Positions 27,003-35,879 are shown, counted from the stretch's first letter. The stretch is DNA of 64,000 nucleotides from JAAZBV01 sp964460435 (GCA_964460435.1 CAYWRH010000005.1:1-64000), one strand, 5' to 3'. A program made the numbers and translations. The notes: generated from the letters alone by a model not told the origin.

Positions 27003-28214
27003 ATGGACATGGAAGATGAAAATATAGAGGAAAATGGCAAGGTTGAAGAGAGTTTTGGAGAGAGCTTTGAGGAGCTCTTAAAACAGAGCGAGGTGAAGGC
27101 CACATTCTTTCAGCCGGGTCAGGAGATAGAGACCACCATTATCCAGATCGCTGATGAATGGGTCTTTATAGACACCGGGAGCAAGTCCGAAGGCGTCATA
27201 GCCCTGAGCGAGTTCAAGGATGAAGAGGGGAATATCACAATAAAGAGTGGCGACATGGTAAGGGCCTATTTTCTGTCATCACATAACAGTGAAAGGCTCT
27301 TTACCACAAAACTTTCTCTTGAATCCACAGGAAAGGAATTTCTTGAGGATGCCTATCATAATGGCATACCTGTTCAGGGTGTTATTGAAAAGGAGGTAAA
27401 GGGGGGCTATGAGGTCAGGCTTGCCGGCAAGAGCCGCGCATTCTGCCCATTTTCTCAGCTTGGCCTTGGGCGCATGGAGGAGAGCAGCACGGTCATTGGT
27501 TCTGAACTCACATTCAGGGTTACCCAGTACGGAGAAAAGGGCCGTAACATTGTCCTCTCGCATCGTGCAATAGTCGATGAGGAGAGGGAAAAAAGAAAAC
27601 TTGAACTTAAAGAGCGCCTCAAGGTAGGCATGACAGTAACCGGCACTGTAACCTCAATAAAAAAATTCGGGGCATTTATAGAGGCTGATGGCATAGAGGG
27701 GCTGATACCTGTATCAGAACTCTCATGGGGACGCGTGGATGACATAGAGGGCATACTCTCTGTAGGCCAGAAGGTGGATGTCATTATCTCATCACTTGAC
27801 TGGGATAATAACAAATACTCATTCAGCCTGAAGGAGAAACTGCCTGACCCCTGGGATACCATAATTAAAAAATACCCTGAAGGTTCGGTGCATAGGGGCA
27901 AGGTGGCAAGGTGTGAAAAGTTCGGGGCATTTATCACCCTTGAGCCTGGCATAGACGGCCTTTTACATATCTCCGAACTTGGCAAGGAGAAGAGGATAAA
28001 CCATGCAAGAGAGGCGCTTACAGATGGTCAGGAGATAGATGTAAGGATCAATGGCATAGATAAAGAAAAGAGAAGGCTTTCACTTGTCCTGGCATCAGAT
28101 GAGAAGGATGAGGAGAAAGAGCTCTTAGAGGGCTTCAGCACTGCAAACAGCAAGGCTGGCAAATCATTCGGCACCATAGGAGACCTTTTAAAGGCAAAGC
28201 TTAATAAAAAATAG
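27003..28214 (+). CDS. S1-domain RNA-binding protein (ribosomal protein S1-like)
   Basis: This 403-residue cytosolic protein has four S1/OB repeats at roughly residues 33-105, 115-185, 202-273 and 288-360. The third and fourth are the best preserved (GTVTSIKKFGAFIEADGIEGLIPVSELSW; GKVARCEKFGAFITLEPGIDGLLHISELG). A charged acidic N-terminus and basic C-terminus flank them. Ribosomal S1 of proteobacteria usually has six repeats, so this shorter paralogue may be an accessory mRNA- or ribosome-binding factor rather than the main S1. Residue composition is otherwise normal for the family. Confidence 0.88.
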   Translation: MDMEDENIEENGKVEESFGESFEELLKQSEVKATFFQPGQEIETTIIQIADEWVFIDTGSKSEGVIALSEFKDEEGNITIKSGDMVRAYFLSSHNSERLFTTKLSLESTGKEFLEDAYHNGIPVQGVIEKEVKGGYEVRLAGKSRAFCPFSQLGLGRMEESSTVIGSELTFRVTQYGEKGRNIVLSHRAIVDEEREKRKLELKERLKVGMTVTGTVTSIKKFGAFIEADGIEGLIPVSELSWGRVDDIEGILSVGQKVDVIISSLDWDNNKYSFSLKEKLPDPWDTIIKKYPEGSVHRGKVARCEKFGAFITLEPGIDGLLHISELGKEKRINHAREALTDGQEIDVRINGIDKEKRRLSLVLASDEKDEEKELLEGFSTANSKAGKSFGTIGDLLKAKLNKK

Positions 28215-28241
28215 CCAGATGGATCACCATATGTCTGGGTA

Positions 28242-28264
28242 GAGACAGGTTTAAAACCTGTCTC
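28242..28264. repeat. Perfect palindrome GAGACAGGTTT type
   Basis: GAGACAGGTTT and AAACCTGTCTC are perfect 11-bp arms around a single A. A shorter relative (ACAGGT, five bases, ACCTGT) lies at 46582-46599. No T tract follows, so it is more likely a repeat or binding site than a terminator. Confidence 0.6.
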
Positions 28265-28301
28265 CACGATCTTGAAATCTGAGTGGCTAATAGGTCAAAA
28301 G

Positions 28302-28326
28302 CGCTGTAGATAAAACCCCTACAGCG
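28302..28326 (-). terminator. Hairpin at the end of the cNMP-binding gene
   Basis: CGCTGTAG and CTACAGCG form an 8-bp stem with a 9-base loop. On the minus strand it overlaps the stop codon of the cyclic-nucleotide-binding gene and is followed by CTTTTGACC, a weak T tract. Confidence 0.55.
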
Positions 28327-28822
28327 GAAGCATATAATCGGCAAGCAGGCTTGATGTCTTTCTCATGTTCATGCTCATAAACCTTGCAATCCCCTTAAGC
28401 AGTTTTACCCCGATCTGGGGATGCTGTTCAAGCATCTCCTCAAACCTTTTTCGCGTAAGTATCAGAAGCGTGGTCTGTGATTTTGCCCTTACTGTGGCTG
28501 ACCTGGGAAAATCATCGATAATTGACATCTCACCTATAGAGCGGCCCTTGCCCAGTGTGGCTATTACCACCTCTTTGCCCTTCTCGTTTTTTTTGACAAC
28601 ATCAAGTGCGCCCCTGGTGACAAAACAGACAAAATCCCCCTTGTCACCCTCTGAAAATATAACCTCCCTGGGCTGGAAATCCATAAAGTTCATGCTTCTG
28701 GCCAGTATCTTCAGATCATCAGACTTGATCTGGTCAAACATGGGGATTTCAATAAGAAGGTCTATCACCGCCTTGGAAAGATTAGTCTCACGTATCTCTT
28801 TTTCCTTAACCATATCCCCCAT
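28319..28822 (-). CDS. Stand-alone cyclic-nucleotide-binding domain protein
   Basis: This 167-residue cytosolic protein has one cNMP-binding beta-roll of the CAP/CRP type. Residues about 28-145 include FSEGDKGDFVCFVTRGAL, the phosphate-binding cassette region GRSIGEMSIIDDFPRSATVRA and a C-helix. No helix-turn-helix follows the C-helix, so it is unlikely to bind DNA by itself. It may act by protein contact or as a nucleotide sensor. A second ATG three codons in (MVKEKE) has GGGGGA just before it and may be the true start. It is transcribed minus, downstream of the terpenoid operon. Confidence 0.85.
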   Translation of the reverse strand: MGDMVKEKEIRETNLSKAVIDLLIEIPMFDQIKSDDLKILARSMNFMDFQPREVIFSEGDKGDFVCFVTRGALDVVKKNEKGKEVVIATLGKGRSIGEMSIIDDFPRSATVRAKSQTTLLILTRKRFEEMLEQHPQIGVKLLKGIARFMSMNMRKTSSLLADYMLPL

Positions 28823-28913
28823 CCCTGATTGTTGAATGGTTTAATGCAATTTACAGGGGAATATAACATGCCGCTCTTTTTTAATCAATGCGGTTCATGC
28901 TGAAATAGAGGCA

Positions 28914-30719
28914 TCATGAAAAGTCTTCATGCTGAAAAAGATACCCTCTTGCCTTTAGTAATGCAGATAAAGAAAAGATAATAGGGTATAGCCTTTCATG
29001 ATACCATAACCTTGCAAAATAAAGGCCTATTGGGCTTGGGGGCAGTGTTTCATGGCTGTTAACTCTTTCAATCAATGCCTCTGATCCATTCAAGAGCGCC
29101 TTTTTGAGAGCATCAGCCAGATTATCGGATAGACCATCAATAGCAGCGCAGCCGGAAATGGCATCAAGGGCAAGGGCGGTTTCTTCAATTGTGCCTGGCG
29201 CATCCTTGTCTCCTCCCCATGTGCCATTTTCCTTTTGAACCTTGATCAGCCATTTAAGGCCTTTAACAAGTGATCCTTTCATGGGGGAAAATTCATCTGA
29301 TTTCATGAGGGTTAGGTGAGAAATGACCTTTGCTGTTCCATAAACAGGGTTTTCCATCCCTTTGGCATGTTCATTGCCGAACCACAGAGGCGCCCATGAG
29401 CCATCAGGCCTCTGCGCATTTTGTAAAAACCTGAAACCCTTCTGAATAGCCCTGCTCACAGACCTCTGTAATGGCTGGTTAATGCGGGGCATCCATGAAG
29501 CCCATGCGGCAAGCGCATGGGCTGTAAGGTCTGTGGCGCTTTTGTCAAATGGAAGTCTGCCCCACCCTTTGCAGAAGGTGGGTATGCCCCCATCACTGTT
29601 CTGGAGGCCAATGAGCCATGAAACTCCCGCCTCAACTGCATCAAGGGAATATTCTGCAACAGGGTCAAGTGTCAGTATGGCCATGAGGGCGCTTGCTGTG
29701 TCATCTGCATCAGGCACTCCCCCGGGGAGATCTGTCCATGCCCATCCTCCAGGATCAGCCCCGGTATATGGATGCATCTCCCTCTGCTGCTGGTCAAGAA
29801 GCCATGTTAAAATGGATCTTTGCATAGCTTCACTGATATTGTCTTTCTTTAACGCCCGGACAGCCATTGTGGAGACCCAGGTGGAAAGATTTGTGTCTAT
29901 AGGCCAGCTCCCGTCTTTTCGCTGGCTGTGAAGCAAAAAATTAACCCCCTTTTTTGTAACAATGTGCCCTCTGTGTCCGCAGCCCGCAAGGCTCATGACA
30001 ACAAAGCTGGTCAGGGGCGTAGCCTCCAGAAAGCCACCGTTCTCAGGCTGGATTTTTGTCAGGACATTAAGCGATTTAGAAAGCGCCAGTCTGCGGATGC
30101 ACCTCTGAACTGGATTACAGGGCGGGCGATGAAAAAATATAGCCTGGCCTATTGCGATAAGCGCTGGAAGGGCATAGCTTACAACAGGCAGATTAAGCCA
30201 TTTGAACCATTGCCTGGGAAGAGCCGCAAGTTCAAAGGGAAGGCCATGAAGCTGCTTCCACCCATCCACCCCCAGTCTGCCAGCAAGGGCACACATTGTG
30301 AGAATAGGAATGGAGAATGTCCTGTCAGGGCCATATGCTGTTAATATTGATCTAACAATATCATCCGGATCAATGGAACCTGCGATGCTGCATATATATT
30401 TTTCGCAGGCATCAAGGGAATCCTTTTTGGGTGATGCAACTGTCATGGCGCTGTAAACAAGAAGGGTGGTGCTCAGGTTGCTTTTGCTTATAGTTGTATC
30501 GCCCCATCCTCCATCAGGGTTCTGGTTTTTTATGAGCCAGCTTAGGCCCGAATCAATATTTGACTCATAGGCCTTTTTATCCGCGGAGGCCAACGCAAAA
30601 AGTGCGGTAGCTGTGGAAAGGGCGCTGCTGCTCAACTCTCCGCTCCAGTAACCTTTATCATTGCTTTCGGCGATGAGCATCTGTTTTAGCCTAATAATGG
30701 TAGAGTCAATATCTGTCAT
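28914..30719 (-). CDS. Squalene-hopene-cyclase-like class II terpene cyclase
   Basis: This 601-residue alpha/alpha-barrel protein has repeated QW-type motifs (GGWGD, GSWPIDTN, GGIPTF, GSWAPLWF, GTWGGD) in the order found in squalene-hopene cyclases. The acid motif DXDD is present as Asp337-Ala-Asp339-Asp340 within GGWAWTD...PDADDTASAL, so protonation-started cyclisation of an isoprenoid is expected, likely at the membrane face. It is a little shorter than SHC (about 630). It is the last gene of a five-gene operon with a polyprenyl synthase and overlaps the gene before it as ATGA. No squalene synthase is present, so the substrate may be a linear polyprenyl diphosphate rather than squalene. Confidence 0.82.
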   Translation of the reverse strand: MTDIDSTIIRLKQMLIAESNDKGYWSGELSSSALSTATALFALASADKKAYESNIDSGLSWLIKNQNPDGGWGDTTISKSNLSTTLLVYSAMTVASPKKDSLDACEKYICSIAGSIDPDDIVRSILTAYGPDRTFSIPILTMCALAGRLGVDGWKQLHGLPFELAALPRQWFKWLNLPVVSYALPALIAIGQAIFFHRPPCNPVQRCIRRLALSKSLNVLTKIQPENGGFLEATPLTSFVVMSLAGCGHRGHIVTKKGVNFLLHSQRKDGSWPIDTNLSTWVSTMAVRALKKDNISEAMQRSILTWLLDQQQREMHPYTGADPGGWAWTDLPGGVPDADDTASALMAILTLDPVAEYSLDAVEAGVSWLIGLQNSDGGIPTFCKGWGRLPFDKSATDLTAHALAAWASWMPRINQPLQRSVSRAIQKGFRFLQNAQRPDGSWAPLWFGNEHAKGMENPVYGTAKVISHLTLMKSDEFSPMKGSLVKGLKWLIKVQKENGTWGGDKDAPGTIEETALALDAISGCAAIDGLSDNLADALKKALLNGSEALIERVNSHETLPPSPIGLYFARLWYHERLYPIIFSLSALLKARGYLFQHEDFS

Positions 30720-31621
30720 GGAATATCCGCAAGATAACCCAAGGCAAGAAGCCCGTAATAGGTATATTCACAATCCACTATGGGATCAGCCCAGTTCCCG
30801 CTGAATCCGCCCTTTTGATTCCACAGGCTGTCAAGAAAATCAAGATGCAGTTCGCGCCGGATCTTTTTAGTGTTGCTGTATGAAAGGGCTTGAAGGGCGG
30901 TTGCAGTGCTTAATAGATCAGGCATATTTAAGGGGCTGTCACTTTTAAAGGCGCAGAAGCCCCCGTTTTTACTTTGACGGTTCATCAACCATTCGTGAGC
31001 CCTTTCAGGCAAAGGGTAAGAAAGCATATGATACGAACAGATGGCGGCTGCTGTTGAAGGGGTGGTTGATATTCCCCCGGCCTCTTCATTTGCAAAGCCG
31101 CCATCATCCATTTCAAGCCTTTTAATGCAGTTAATAATCGGTTCAGTATCAGACAGGGCAATATCAATATCCTGGCATATGGCAAGGGTGAGAAAGGCGC
31201 CGTAGAGATTGCCATTATTATCAGATCGACTGGTGCTGAAGCCCCCGTCAGCACACCTGAGCATATCAAGCCGTCTTTTCACCCCCTCCTTTATGCCGGA
31301 GTCAACAGGATAGGGTGAAATATCAGCCAGATTTCTGTATGAGCGTGCGAGGCTATAAAGATGAACAAGGTCAAGTTCGCTAATGTTGTCAAAGCTGTCA
31401 AGGTATCTTTTAAAAAGATCAACAGGCAGGCTGCATCCAAGGGAAATAGCCAGTTCAATACCAAATGCAGTATAGTAAAGATCGCTTTTATTGTCACGGC
31501 CCAAAAAACCCCCGTCCGCACATATCTGGTTCATCACATACCTCCTCACAAGGTCTGTGGATTTATTGAGCAGTTCCGGGGCCCTGGTTAGGGCCTGAAG
31601 CATCTTGTGTCTTAATGTCAT
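30716..31621 (-). CDS. Prenyltransferase-beta/terpene-cyclase-repeat protein
   Basis: This 301-residue protein consists of alpha/alpha-barrel repeats, each starting with a GGF turn (GGFLGRD, GGFSTSR, GGFANEE, GGFCAFK, GGFSGNW), like beta subunits of protein prenyltransferases and the repeat domain of terpene cyclases. DXDD is absent. The zinc-site Asp/Cys/His of protein prenyltransferases is only partly suggested (DCEYTYYG, with Tyr in place of His). It may be a non-catalytic partner of the adjacent cyclase or bind a prenyl chain. It overlaps the upstream gene by up to 59 bases; an ATG six codons in is an alternative start. Confidence 0.75.
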   Translation of the reverse strand: MTLRHKMLQALTRAPELLNKSTDLVRRYVMNQICADGGFLGRDNKSDLYYTAFGIELAISLGCSLPVDLFKRYLDSFDNISELDLVHLYSLARSYRNLADISPYPVDSGIKEGVKRRLDMLRCADGGFSTSRSDNNGNLYGAFLTLAICQDIDIALSDTEPIINCIKRLEMDDGGFANEEAGGISTTPSTAAAICSYHMLSYPLPERAHEWLMNRQSKNGGFCAFKSDSPLNMPDLLSTATALQALSYSNTKKIRRELHLDFLDSLWNQKGGFSGNWADPIVDCEYTYYGLLALGYLADIP

Positions 31622-33272
31622 TGCAACATCCCATCAAGTCAAAGTCACCAAATATTTTACTTATTACCCGGCGCAGAAGCCCTTTAAGGGCAGGGTTTTT
31701 AAGTTGTGTTATTGTATCAATCGCCCTTGTCTTTACCTCTCTCATCAGATCACGCACACCATTATCAATCTTGAGATCCCTAAAGATACTAACTATTCTG
31801 TCAAATTCATGCTCTCTCACATATTTCTCCTGCCATGCCCTCTGAAGGAGCTTACGGGCCTGGCCGCTCGCCTGTTCTGTGGCAAGGGCCGTTACAATGG
31901 AGGGACGATCAAGCAGCCGGTGCATATCCTCTTCCGGCATCAGATAGTCCTCAAGATCATCGCCTATCTGGTATGCTACGCCTATGGCCTCACTGTAATG
32001 ATGAAGAGAGTCTAATGTGGAATCATCAGCGCCTGCCAGCATGGCGCCAAGGGTCAGCGCAACATCAAATGCCGGGGAGGTCTTTTTTCTGAAAATTTCG
32101 AGAACCTGGCCGGAAGAAAGGCATCCTGGGTTTCGTGACCAGACAAGCTCCTCACCCTGGCCCAGGCACATAACACGGTGTGCATGGGCAGCAATGTTAA
32201 TCAATGCTGAACGCAGATCCGCACAGGTGTCGAGTTCAGAGAGTAGCTGATATCCCCAGCCGATAAGCAGATCTCCCGCGTTCAGCGCAACAGGGACCCC
32301 GTATTCTGCATGAAGGGTTTTTTTGCCATAGCGTATCTTATCGTCATCTTCTATGTCATCATGGATAAGCGATGCCTTGTGAAAACATTCCACTGCCACA
32401 GCCAGTTTTTGTATGTTTGACTCAGGGATTTTCCTGTGAGGATCAAGGGCAGAAATGGCGCAGGCTGCCAGAAATGGCCGCCACCTTTTTCCCTTAAGCG
32501 CCATCCATTCTATTGCAAGCGCCTCTGTCTGCGTGCCTTCAGGCTTTATAAGCAATTCCAGCGCCTCGCTTATGAACCATGCGTTAACCCTGGCGTATTC
32601 CTTTTTAAGATCAAGCCGCGGTATTAAAGGATTATCGGATATTTCATAAACAGCCTCCCACAGCCAGTCTGTATCTATTGCCGTGTCTTTACACCCGTCA
32701 TAGAGCAGGGGAACAGCTATTCCTGGCACAGCGCCAGCCTCCATGTATGGAAAGACCTTTTCAAGCGTTGCGAGGCAGCTTACCCCTATAACCGCCTCGA
32801 TTCTGCCTGTTTCAATAAGAGACATAACGATTGGAGAACCCTCGGCAATAAGCACAGCATACCCAAGCTCCTCTGCCTGTCGCTTAAAATCATGTATGAT
32901 GCATGACCCGCAGTGTTCACACAGAAGGCCGATCTCATCTGTCTGTGCCCCGCAGTTTATTGAAGAACTAAGGCACTTTGGCATGAGCAATAGACGCTTG
33001 CTATACGGGGTTGCCGCAACTGTTTCACGCCACAGTGCATTGTTAATAAGGACAGCGGCAAAGTCTGCATATTGGATTGGCAGGTTATTCTCCTTAAGCA
33101 CGCCTGTCGCATGATATTTAAGTTCATTGATCCCAAGCGGGGCGCAGAGTTCATTTTTCTGTACATATTCAGTTATTAACTGACGCAGATCCTCCCGCTC
33201 CTTCAGGGTGGGCGGCACCTCTTTCTGGGTTGGATGAATGTTGTATATTGATGCAGGGACAAATTGGTTCAT
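31563..33272 (-). CDS. DUF116-polyprenyl diphosphate synthase fusion
   Basis: This is a 569-residue fusion. Residues about 90-215 are a DUF116 domain with a cysteine cluster (Cys100, 107, 118, 121, 124, pattern C...C...CEHCGSC) that probably binds a metal or Fe-S centre. Residues about 225-530 are a trans-polyprenyl diphosphate synthase with KGKRWRP (IPP binding), first DDXXD at 305-309 (HDDIEDDD), KKTSPAF, and second DDXXD at 438-442 (GDDLED). It should build a linear prenyl diphosphate from IPP units. ATG 33272 overlaps the radical SAM stop as ATGA with GGAGG upstream; an ATG at 33299 is less likely. The extra domain on a prenyl synthase is unusual. Confidence 0.87.
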   Translation of the reverse strand: MNQFVPASIYNIHPTQKEVPPTLKEREDLRQLITEYVQKNELCAPLGINELKYHATGVLKENNLPIQYADFAAVLINNALWRETVAATPYSKRLLLMPKCLSSSINCGAQTDEIGLLCEHCGSCIIHDFKRQAEELGYAVLIAEGSPIVMSLIETGRIEAVIGVSCLATLEKVFPYMEAGAVPGIAVPLLYDGCKDTAIDTDWLWEAVYEISDNPLIPRLDLKKEYARVNAWFISEALELLIKPEGTQTEALAIEWMALKGKRWRPFLAACAISALDPHRKIPESNIQKLAVAVECFHKASLIHDDIEDDDKIRYGKKTLHAEYGVPVALNAGDLLIGWGYQLLSELDTCADLRSALINIAAHAHRVMCLGQGEELVWSRNPGCLSSGQVLEIFRKKTSPAFDVALTLGAMLAGADDSTLDSLHHYSEAIGVAYQIGDDLEDYLMPEEDMHRLLDRPSIVTALATEQASGQARKLLQRAWQEKYVREHEFDRIVSIFRDLKIDNGVRDLMREVKTRAIDTITQLKNPALKGLLRRVISKIFGDFDLMGCCNDIKTQDASGPNQGPGTAQ

Positions 33273-34840
33273 ACCCTTTCCTCCATTCTGCCAGAGCAAC
33301 CTTTTTCAGCATATGGCTGCATCTTTCCTGCCATCCTGCGGAATGCCATCCTCCAGTTTGCTATCTCTGCCCGGCCCATTACCTGCAGGGTCATGCGCTT
33401 CAGTAAAGATACCCCCCCGGCACGCTCATTGTCCCACATGAGTCTTGGAACCCGCCTGAAATTTATTTCATAGCAGGTACGGTATAACTCAAGATGATCA
33501 GCACGCATATTTTTGATGGAAAAATTGCCGGTAGCAAAAATATCCTCTTCAAGGATCGGTTCATAAAATACAGGGAAAACCACAAGCTCCTGGCCTTCAA
33601 ATCCCTTTACCAGTCTGAGTGTATCAGCAACATCAGAGGGCTCTTCACCAGGCAGACCGAGAATAATACTTATTACCGGAAAAAAGCCGGTACGGGTCAA
33701 CCTGCCAACTGCCTCGCCTGCCATTTCAGGCCAGTCATCAGGAGAAAAGGGGGCTATCTTTCCGGGGCTGTTGGCTGCCACCAGCCTGCCGTTTGCGCTT
33801 TCAACGCCCATGTTTACCCATAGATAGCGGGCCGGTTTTTCCCATGTTAAAAGATGCCTTATCTCCCTTAATTCCTTTTCGTCAAGCTGCAGCACACTTG
33901 TGACATTGGCGTGATCTATCTGCATAAAAGAAAGACCCTTTAGCTGTTTCATCTGTGTGAGCAGAGCAGCAAGGGCATTGAAGTCAGGCCTTAATGAAGA
34001 AGAGCCGTAACGGAAAAAATCCTCGCTACCGCTTACTACTGACCTTACTCCTGCTGCGAGGTTTGTCTCAAGGTCGGCCATGATGAGATCATTAGAAAGA
34101 TGTCTCATTCCCTTATGGGCCATGCTGCAGAAGCGGCATCCCCGGCCGCAGCCCCTTGAGAGTTCAATGATCCCCATCATTGATGCGCCGCATATGGGCT
34201 GAATCCTGTGTGCCCCTGTTCCATCTGCAATAACCTGATGGTCTGCAAATCTGCCTTCGAGCAGATCAATGACAAGCTCAGGCCCTTTATCCTCAAAATA
34301 TCCCTCATATATGATATCAATGCCAAGTTCAGCCGCTTCATCCGGGTAGGCTAGAACTTGCCATGCACCTGTCCCACCAAAGAGAACCTTAAACGGGTAG
34401 CGTTCCTTTTCTGCCCTGAGCATAAGAAGAGTTTCCCTGGTCCATTTTTTTGTATAGAGCTCACCATTCCAGAATGCGCTTGTGGTTGTATTGCTCATGC
34501 CGTGACCGAGCGGATCACTTGAGCTGAAAAGCACAAGCTTTACCCATGGCCCTAATAGATCAGGCAGCCGTTCCGGTGTGGTGCATACCACATCGTCAGC
34601 ATCAAGGCCTGCGGAGGCACGAAGGGAAGATTCAATACGGCGAAGCCCGAGAGGGGCTGTATGGGCACGCCCCTGCGCATCGGTGTGTACCTTTGGACTC
34701 AATAAGTGGCGCATCAGCGGCCCTGGAACCTGCGTGGTCTGCATGGTGGCAAAGATGCCTTCGAACAGGATGCTGTAGGATGCAGAAAGGGTGCGGTCTG
34801 CAACCAGGATAACAGAGGGTTTTAAGGCGCTTTTATTCAT
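33269..34840 (-). CDS. Radical SAM enzyme with B12-binding-like N-terminal domain
   Basis: This 523-residue protein has a radical SAM cluster motif CGRGCRFC (Cys231, Cys235, Cys238; CX3CX2C) in a TIM-barrel of about residues 222-430. The preceding 200 residues look like the Rossmann-type domain of cobalamin-binding radical SAM enzymes (VILVADRTLSASYS; VLFSSSDPLGHG; VLFGGTGAW), though no DXHXXG cobalamin ligand motif is seen. In this operon it could methylate, couple or rearrange a terpenoid, but a different substrate is possible. It overlaps the ferredoxin gene by 8 bases and the prenyl synthase gene by 4, so translation is coupled. Confidence 0.85.
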   Translation of the reverse strand: MNKSALKPSVILVADRTLSASYSILFEGIFATMQTTQVPGPLMRHLLSPKVHTDAQGRAHTAPLGLRRIESSLRASAGLDADDVVCTTPERLPDLLGPWVKLVLFSSSDPLGHGMSNTTTSAFWNGELYTKKWTRETLLMLRAEKERYPFKVLFGGTGAWQVLAYPDEAAELGIDIIYEGYFEDKGPELVIDLLEGRFADHQVIADGTGAHRIQPICGASMMGIIELSRGCGRGCRFCSMAHKGMRHLSNDLIMADLETNLAAGVRSVVSGSEDFFRYGSSSLRPDFNALAALLTQMKQLKGLSFMQIDHANVTSVLQLDEKELREIRHLLTWEKPARYLWVNMGVESANGRLVAANSPGKIAPFSPDDWPEMAGEAVGRLTRTGFFPVISIILGLPGEEPSDVADTLRLVKGFEGQELVVFPVFYEPILEEDIFATGNFSIKNMRADHLELYRTCYEINFRRVPRLMWDNERAGGVSLLKRMTLQVMGRAEIANWRMAFRRMAGKMQPYAEKGCSGRMEERV

Positions 34841-35687
34841 CCATTTTCCCGCCCGAAGAGGCCTTTTTATGAATACGGTCTAGATCGGCAGGCGAGAGCG
34901 CCTGCAATACATCCATGGGGATATCGAGCTGTTTGTGCAGCATTTCAAGCATATTTGCCTTAGGCCCTGGTTCAGGAGAAAAACGCTCACCCCGGCTGCT
35001 TCTGTTACGCAGCATGGCATAGATATCCTTTTCCTGCAAAAGATCAATCCTCGCCGAAGAAGGGGTGATCTTTGATTCATCAATTTCATCCCCGTTTATG
35101 GGCGATTGATTTATCTTTGGAAAAATAATTGCCCTTGCCGGACAGACACGGGCGCATGCAGGGCAGTTGTTTTTGCAGTTATCAGGCTGTGAAACCCTGA
35201 CATCTCCATCATCATCAACAGAGTAAACGCCAAAGAGACAGAAGTTAAAGCAGAGCTTGCAGCGCCGGCAGCGCCTCATGTCTATTACAGGGAACCAGGG
35301 TTCCTGCCTGCCGCTGTGTTTAATAAAATCCATTTTCCGGCCAGACTCAACTGAATTGCGCTCTTTTACGGCATCCATAATCTTTTCAGGTGAAAGGGAG
35401 CGGCAGTTAAGAATCCTTACAGAACAATCAAGCGGAAGAGGTGCTTCTGCCATATCAAACAGGGAGCGTATGGCCCTCTCATAACAGGCGATGATAGTAA
35501 GTTCAGGGCACTGCGCCCATTCCCTCAATAAAGGGTCATGCCGGGCTGCCAGCCCGCACAGATCATCAACTGCGATGACTTCTAAACCGGATTGACCGAG
35601 ATTCTGCAATATGTATTCACAGGATTCTTTTGAAACAAGCTCCCTGTGAATGCATCTGCAGTATATTACCAAATCCTTTCCGGACAT
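34833..35687 (-). CDS. 4Fe-4S ferredoxin-domain protein
   Basis: This is a 284-residue cytosolic protein. Residues 1-125 form an alpha/beta domain without a recognised family name. Residues about 138-190 carry two ferredoxin-type cysteine groups (CRRCKLCFNFC and CKNNCPACARVCPA), enough for two [4Fe-4S] clusters. The remainder is charged and helical. As the first gene of the operon, overlapping the radical SAM gene by 8 bases, it is the likely electron donor for the radical SAM enzyme. No signal peptide is present. Confidence 0.8.
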   Translation of the reverse strand: MSGKDLVIYCRCIHRELVSKESCEYILQNLGQSGLEVIAVDDLCGLAARHDPLLREWAQCPELTIIACYERAIRSLFDMAEAPLPLDCSVRILNCRSLSPEKIMDAVKERNSVESGRKMDFIKHSGRQEPWFPVIDMRRCRRCKLCFNFCLFGVYSVDDDGDVRVSQPDNCKNNCPACARVCPARAIIFPKINQSPINGDEIDESKITPSSARIDLLQEKDIYAMLRNRSSRGERFSPEPGPKANMLEMLHKQLDIPMDVLQALSPADLDRIHKKASSGGKMDE

Positions 35688-35790
35688 ATTATATCACCAC
35701 CATAAAGACGGCTGGATTTCACGGACAGGCCGTGGAATGACAATTTTTACTCCTGTCTGTTCTTTCCTGTATTCTCTTTTTTTTTTAACC

Positions 35791-35832
35791 TGCGCCCTGA
35801 ACCATGAGCCTTGTGCCTTGAGCCCTTTACCT
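35791..35832. repeat. Degenerate heptamer tandem repeat
   Basis: Six 7-bp units of the form TGNRCCN follow one another (TGCGCCC, TGAACCA, TGAGCCT, TGTGCCT, TGAGCCC, TTTACCT) between the propeller gene and the terpenoid operon. Confidence 0.7.
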
Positions 35833-35839
35833 GTTTTTT

Positions 35840-35879
35840 AACCCTCGAACCCTGGAATCCTCGACCCCTTGAACCCCTA
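35840..35879. repeat. Degenerate octamer tandem repeat ending at a stop codon
   Basis: Five 8-bp units (AACCCTCG, AACCCTGG, AATCCTCG, ACCCCTTG, AACCCCTA) run up to the propeller gene. The last unit contains that gene's TAG stop on the minus strand (35877-35879). Confidence 0.65.

Noticed and set aside
27455..27985. Long minus-strand open frame of 176 codons opposite the S1-domain gene
   Set aside because: It is serine- and proline-rich low-complexity translation of the complementary strand of a well-supported gene.
28914..30719. Calling the cyclase a true squalene-hopene cyclase (shc)
   Set aside because: The DXDD and QW motifs fit, but it is shorter than typical SHC and the operon lacks squalene synthesis genes, so only the broader class is claimed.
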